Shown here piece by piece: positions 58,131 to 64,000 of a stretch of 64,000 nt of DNA. The DNA lies in the NCBI GenBank assembly GCA_029339505.1, contig JAQISU010000003.1, positions 18,979,001 through 19,043,000 of the forward strand, written 5' to 3'. The DNA is from Unio delphinus. Lineage: Eukaryota > Mollusca > Bivalvia > Unionida > Unionidae. The notes beneath the pieces were generated by a model, which was not told the origin of the DNA, did no database searches, and was given only the letters and a program-made list of their open reading frames with translations. Each line of letters starts with the position of its first letter. The stretch's first letter is position 1. Made by a program: the position numbers and the translations under genes.

Positions 58131-59890
58131 TTGAAGAAGGCAAACGAAGATTGGATTGGACAAAAGTGCACAGAAATAGAGAGCAGTCTGATAAAGAATA
58201 ACAGCAGAAAGGCATTCCAAATTGTGAAAGACCTCACCAGACAAAAGCAACAAAGAGTCAGTATTATTCAAGATGAAAACGGAACATGCGTCACAGAAGC
58301 AAGTGACATTGCAGAACGATGGACTGAGTATTGTATAGAACTCTACAACCATCCGTCCACAGGAGACCCAGAAATGCTTGAAGTTCCCAACTCCAAAAAT
58401 GATGATGATTTCCCCATTCTCAAAGAAGAGATAGAATCAGCAGTGAAGAATAGGAAGGCAACTGGAGTAGACAACATCCCGGCTGAACTTATCAAGAATG
58501 GTGGGGAATCAGTGAAAGAGCTACTAACAAAGATTTTCAACAAGATCGCGCAGACAAGCGAATGGCCAACACAGTGGACCCATTCACTAATTATAACACT
58601 CCCCAAAAAGCAATATCCAGCTGCGCCAAAATTACAGAACTATCAGTTTCATCAGCCATGCTAGTAAGGTGATGCTGAAGATCATCTTGAACAGACTGAA
58701 CCCACAAGCAGAAAATATAATCGCTGAAGAACAGGCAGGGTTCCGGAGTGGAAGAAGCACACTAGAACAAATATTCAATCTTAGGGCTCTGTGTGAAACG
58801 TACTCACAACATCAACAAGACATCTATCATGTATTTATAGATTTCAAAAAGGCTTTCGACAGAGTGTGGCATGAGGCATTGGGCACCACAATGAAGAAGT
58901 ACAACATGGGTCAAAAGTTGACCAATACTATCAAGCATCTGTACTCCAAGGCTACCAGTGCAGTAACTGATCAAGGTTCTGTGGGGGACTGGCTCAAGAC
59001 AACAGATGGAGCACGACAAGGCTGTCTCCTGCCACCAAAGCTTTTTTACATCTACTTAATAAGCATCGAGAGTGAAGCCCTGGACATCCACTGTGGGATA
59101 GTCAGCAATGGAGGGCGTGACATCACCAGCCTCCACTTTGCCGATGACGTTGATGGACTAGCAGGCAGTTAAGATGAGCATGCCTCCTTAGTGAATAACT
59201 GGATGAAACATCTTCCATATTTTACATGGAGATAAGTGCCGAGAAGACAAAGCAGATGACAAATAGTGGCAAACAAATCTCAACCAAGAATAAAGGCAGA
59301 GGACAGAAACTGGAAACAGTGGGCCAATTCAAATACCTTGGTTCCATAATCACCGAATAGGGATGAAAAGCAGAAATTTTGTCACGAGCAGAACAAACCA
59401 TGGCAGCTATGTCAAAGCTAAGACCCATCTGGAGAGACAAGACTATCTGTCTGAAAACTAAAATCAGACTATTGAGAGCACTAGTCAATTCAATCTTTTT
59501 GTATTCATGTGAGGCCTGGACCCTGTCAGCAGAATTACAACGAAGAATCCAGGCACTTGAAATAAGATGCTACCGAACCATCCTTGGCATCTCTTACATG
59601 GACCACATCACAAATGAAGAAGTGCGTAACACCATCAGGCACAAAGTATGCCATTATGAAGTCGTCCTCACCACTGTGAAACAGAGAAAGCTGAAATAGT
59701 ATGGCCATGTCTCTAGAGCGAACATACTATCCACAACAGTACTGCATGGTAGTGTCCAATGTAGCAAAAGGAGAAGAAGACAGAGAAAAAAGTTGAGTGG
59801 GAACATCACAGAATGGACCAGGAAATGTTTTGCGGAGGCACGGGCATTAGCACATGATCGAGACAAATGGAGGGAACTGGTCTGACGACC
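58131..59890 (+). pseudogene. RTE LINE reverse transcriptase, broken
   Basis: First part (58131-58664): KNRKATGVDNIPAELIKNGG and the block up to the NYRxISL position. A frame change leads to 58669-59172: IIAEEQAGFRSGRSTLEQIF, VFIDFKKAFDRVWHEAL with the first catalytic Asp, ARQGCLLPPKLFYIYL, and SLHFADDVDGLAGS with the catalytic pair intact. After a stop, RAEQTMAAMSKLRPIW and the cysteine-containing C-terminus (SIFLYSCEAWTLSAELQRR) run to about 59890 with stops. Best-preserved LINE ORF of the window, but with at least three breaks. Confidence 0.82.
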
Positions 59891-59930
59891 ACACTAGGTC
59901 AAGAGACTGATGATGATGATGATGATGATG

Positions 59931-60128
59931 ATACTCCCATCATTTCTGGCACACTACAAGCACGTCATTACTGGTAAAGTATACTCCCGTCATTACTGGC
60001 ACACTATAAGCACGTCATAACTAGTAAACTATACTACCGACTATCTGGCACAAATTCAAGCACGTCATTACTGGTAGACTATACTCCAGTCATTACTGAT
60101 ACACTATAAGCACTTAATTACTGGTAAA
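59931..60128. repeat. satellite remnant between two LINEs
   Basis: Four diverged monomers of the same satellite (TCATT.CTGGCACACTA.AAGCACG units, ending in the ATACTCCCG form). Confidence 0.9.
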
Positions 60129-61361
60129 TTATGATATATTACTTCACCGTCTGCAGTATGTATTTGGCATTCACAATACAGCCTTATAGTGGATCAAGTC
60201 CTACGTAGTTAACAGGACACATATTGCATATGCAAATGGAATAAACACCAGCCCAGTTGATCTATGTTGTACTGTTCCACAGTGGTCTGTTCTTGGACAT
60301 GTTCTCTTCATTCTATACACTCAGCCACTCTCAAGTGTCATAGATCATCATACAGTGTCTCACCGATTGTACGCTGATGACAAAAACAAATATACAAGTT
60401 TAGCCACCAACTGAAGTTGCTGCTACCATCCAAGGAGTAGAGAGTTGCATATTTGATGTCAAATCATGGATGACATGTAACAAGCTGCAAATGAATGACG
60501 CTAGAAGTGAGGCCATTCTGATCACAAAACAAAGACTTTCTCATTCACATCCTTTACCTCAGACAATAAATAGAAGCAACATCTACATTAAATTCACACA
60601 GTCAGTACAAAACCTGCCAGGTCAGGGCACACCTCTAGACAATACTCTCACATTGCATCAACATGCCATGAACATATGCAAGGCTGGATATCTTGAGCTG
60701 AGACGCATCAGCTCCATTCTCAGACATATTTCAGTTGATGCCACTAAAACACAAGTTTGTCCATTAGTACGTTTAAGACTGGATTATTGTAACTCACTTC
60801 TGACTAGTTCGTCTTAATATCTACTTCAGAAACTTGATAAAGTTCAAAACACAGCTGCTCGGATCATCTTTAGAGTACCTAGATCAGGGCACACCTCCCC
60901 ACTGCTATGTACCTTACACTGATTATCCATTCGATCGTTCTCTGTGCTATGGTACACTGACTGACTCCAGTCCAACATACCTATCTGGCCTCACTCATGT
61001 GTACACACCAGCAAGATACATACGCTCCTCTTCTGACAATTGTATACTCATTGTTCACACTATGAAAACGAAGTCATATGGACAACGTTCCTTTGCATAC
61101 CAGGCCCAGCAACATGGAATTAATTGCCACTTGAAACTAGACACAAAGACAGTGATCCCTTTCAAGGCTTCTCTTAAAACTCACTTTTTTTGACTGCAAG
61201 AACAAATTTAAATACATAATAATTTAATAATGTTTCGTACCTTAAATATTTTCAACATTTTAATGTTTTCCAATTTCATTTGCTTCTTCTTTTTTTCTGT
61301 AGTCAAATTATTATTGATGTAAAGCGCTTAGAGCTACTAAAGATTAGGCGCTATCAAAAGT

Positions 61362-61427
<66 letters not shown>
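60129..61427 (+). mobile_element. CR1/L2-type LINE copy B inside the satellite
   Basis: A 5'-truncated close relative of 30880-32712: it begins in the RT near the segment encoding HDILLYCLQHVF in copy A, has a degenerate GVPQGSV-type block, LYADD near 60375, HPLPQTINRSNIYIKFTQSV and LDYCNSLLTS, and ends in GTAAAGCGCTTAGAGCTACT, GATTAGGCGCTATCAAAAGT and a long ATT tail (61367-61427). Satellite sequence stands on both sides. Confidence 0.85.
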
Positions 61428-61428
<1 letters not shown>

Positions 61429-61475
61429 CTCCCGTCATTACTGATACACTATAACCCCGTAATTACGTTACTTAC
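61428..61475. repeat. last satellite monomer
   Basis: ACTCCCGTCATTACTGATACACTATAACCCCG, the right end of the array. Confidence 0.85.
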
Positions 61476-64000
61476 ATCCTCGATAACTTAGTTTGTATTC
61501 CGTTTATACATCCTTCCAACAGAAATTATTAGTTTCCTGTACCAATCATAACTCATACATAAATCATGTGTGTACGAAGACAAATACAAATCGTCAATCC
61601 TTACTTTGGTCATTTCTGGATCTTAAACTCCTTACTAAAATTATTTTTTCTAGTGGACAAGGTTATGTATATGAAATGACACATATAAAAATTTTCTTAA
61701 AGGAGACCAGAAATAAAAAAATCCATTTACGTATGCAATTCTCTACAATGTGGCGATTGTTACGAGTATTTGATTTGGGTCCTTTATTTTTATTTTAATT
61801 GTTTGTTTGTCAGATTTAAATTTCACATTTTAAATTTAAGATTCATTCGTTGGGAGATATTTTTTTTAGAAAGTGGGATGACATGTACTCTTGTTGACCT
61901 CATTTCTGACCTGGCTCCAGAGTTGTAAACAAGCTTTTAAAATGATTGGTTGATTCCAAGGCCATTATGGAGCTTTGTTATAAAAATCTTTCTATTTTTA
62001 TTTATGTCGTACGGTGTTTACGGGATTTTTAAAACGTAAATTTGTTTTAAAAGATTCTAGCAGATCACCTGATCCCTTTCTTGTTTACATAAAAACAGGT
62101 ATATAAATTATGTTTTGGAGCGAACTATTTAGTAGAACTTGTGCTGTTAGAATATTAAGTTGTGTCGTTTTGAGTTATTTTAAATTACCTTGTATTGGAA
62201 ATTATTTTAATTCGTTTGGATGAAGAGGATTTATTTTGTTATTTATCGGGAAAAAATTGTGCTCATTGAATTTCATTACCAAGAACTGACTTTATCACGT
62301 GACATCGTCTTCTATCTTACTTCACTAAGATTCGAACTTGGAATTATTTGAACATTTTTTACCAGGACTTTTGCAATTTCTCTAGTGGATTATATTTTAA
62401 ATTATTTTTGGAATAATTTTGGAATTGATTCTTAAAACCGTAAGTTTATTTTTTTCTTTTCTGGAAAATATTTGTGCTTAATAAATTGTTTATTAAGTTT
62501 TTACAAGCTTGTTATTTTCACTCTTTCTATGTTACTGTTTATTCGAGCCATGGAGTTTAGGGGAATCTGTGCTAACTTATTTTGAAGTTGCAATGTAGCG
62601 ATCGTTTTCCTATTTCAAAGTGAAATTAGCCTAGACGTCAGACTTTTTCATTTCAATTCAATATACCTTTCTCCTTACCCCAGGAGAAAACCATCCACAA
62701 GGTTTGGTGACTAAAATGAAAGTGTCTTAGGTTACTACGAAGAAACCTAAACTGACTGAAGCCAGACGAGTGAACTGATATCACTATAAAACCTTCTGTT
62801 ATAAAAGACATTATGCACATCTACAGACAACCCTCTCCGTATTAATGTCCAAAGACTGCATGTGGCGGCCTTTAATGGTGTCATCAGAGGAGTGTTCTTT
62901 GCGACGATCGTAGTATTTACACACATATCTGCAATAATATGTTAAGTACCAATTAAAGGATTTATTAAATCTGCCAGTAATAAATAATTTCTATGCATCA
63001 ATACAAAATAGTTTATTAACTATATCAATTACTAAAAATCTGCATTGCTTTTTTATGTCTGGCAAAAATGTTTCGTTTTTTGCATTTTTTTAAAAAAATG
63101 TTGTTTAAAGGCTAATTTATTCTGCGGAAGATGCTCACATTTTGATCACACTGAGCGAGGAAACTCCAGGCATCCAATTTTGTACATGTCAAAAGCACAA
63201 TAACTTCTTTTGTGTACACACACGATGATTGCGTTTTGAAAGTATTCAAGTCACTATTGCCGAAGATGGTTTGTTCAGTCTTGTATAAAGCGACTGTGTT
63301 TCTAATGACAATCATTAGGGGATTTTCAAAACACGATACAAGCCATTAAAATCATTATTGGCTCAGGGGACTAATATATATATACCGTGTCTGAGTGTTA
63401 CAGTCCCCATTAGACTCAAAACCTCATTTAAAACTTGGATTAATTTTAGATTCCATCTTAGCAGCTTATTTGTATTTGGATTGTGTTATAAAATATCACA
63501 TTAAAATCGTCACCGGGATTCACAATCTGACTTCACAGTCAGTTAATAACCATAAATGTGGGAAGTATGATAATTCATTACAGGTCTGGCAATTAGTTTT
63601 CAATGAGAAAGGAGTGGGAGATGGAGACAAAGAGAACCAGGGATATTTGCTAAATTTTACCTTCTTGGTTTCAAATTAGACAATGTTGTTAAAATCGGTA
63701 CGAAGAAATTATGCTTTTAATAAAACACTATTTGGGGTTTTAATGAGTAAAGATAAATAGAAACATGATACTATAAAGTCCTACAGTAAAACATTTCTAT
63801 CCCAGACTCTATTAAAACGCAAACATTTATTTAGTTTAAACGAGAATGACCCGAAAGAATTAATATTGGTTAGACCATGACAGTCTTTTGAAAAGGGGAT
63901 TTTCAGGTTGGATCAGTTCCGATAAATGTCACCGTGTCTTTGAAAATAACTATAATTGTGAAACGTTGAACATTATATTTAGGATCTATGATCAAAATCA
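61476..64000. other. no gene or element recognised
   Basis: AT-rich sequence. The longest frames (61493-61798 and 63395-63679 on the plus strand) have no recognisable motif or splice context; I would not call them genes. Confidence 0.4.

Larger units (their letters stand above)
56640..59930 (+). mobile_element. RTE-type LINE, nearly complete, inside the satellite
   Basis: An endonuclease and RT in the order of RTE-type elements end in a (GATGAT)n tail at 59909-59930, typical of this clade. The satellite resumes at once on the right. ATACTCCCAT stands at 56399-56408 and 59931-59940 and may be the target duplication; because it resembles a satellite variant, chance is possible. The inferred insertion therefore includes the SINE head at 56413. 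The ORF is broken in at least four places. 56516-56640 is unassigned 5' sequence. Confidence 0.85.

Noticed and set aside
57625..58606. Minus-strand frames within the RTE LINE
   Set aside because: Antisense shadows of the endonuclease and RT.
61493..61798. Plus-strand 101-codon frame as a host gene
   Set aside because: No motif, splice context or protein-like pattern; chance in AT-rich DNA.

Overview
This is AT-rich, gene-poor nuclear DNA of an animal, almost certainly a marine invertebrate. A mollusc or other lophotrochozoan is my best guess, inferred only from the style of the transposable elements. Evidence for an animal: an intron acceptor before an open exon, tRNA-derived SINEs, CR1/L2-, RTE- and Tx1/L1-type LINEs, a Ty3-type LTR element, hAT miniature elements, a long satellite array and many microsatellites. 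No complete single-copy host gene is visible; the window is a nest of mobile elements at different stages of decay.

Layout. 0.2-1.8 kb: an open ZNF862/hAT-like exon (+). 2.1-14.0 kb: a decayed Polinton/adintovirus-type element, read mostly on the minus strand. Going down from 14 kb it holds a PLA2-like remnant, integrase, two conserved small genes, a double-jelly-roll-type capsid remnant, a pX/LTKTQ-type basic peptide, an adenain-type protease, several unassigned virion-type genes, and the first part of a protein-primed PolB; a plus-strand block with an HNH-endonuclease-like remnant lies between. A 402-bp retroelement splits the integrase. 15.2 kb: a hAT MITE with perfect ends. 16.6-17.5, 34.1-34.6 and 36.8-37.8 kb: three copies of an unrecognised repeat. 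20.4-24.4 kb: a Ty3-type element with integrase ahead of RT (Gmr1-like order), bounded by a 5-bp duplication and inserted inside a tRNA-SINE. 24.7-26.1 and 40.9-45.6 kb: two copies of a Tx1/L1-type LINE (-) with a structured 3' region; the second carries a hAT MITE and a 1470-bp retroelement. 26.9-33.2 kb: a second, diverged and colinear Polinton remnant, split by an L2-type LINE. 46.7-50.6 kb: SINEs, LINE pieces and ATT repeats. 51.8-61.5 kb: a 50/51-bp satellite with higher-order structure, invaded by an RTE LINE (with a SINE head at its 5' end) and by a second L2-type LINE. 61.5-64 kb: nothing recognised.

How it fits together. The two Polinton remnants would once have supplied integration (integrase), replication (PolB) and particle formation (capsid, protease, core peptide), but every gene seen carries stops, frameshifts or deletions. 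The LINEs supply the retrotransposition machinery that the SINEs and the 402/1470-bp elements would have borrowed. Nested insertions with target-site duplications give a relative timeline at several loci.
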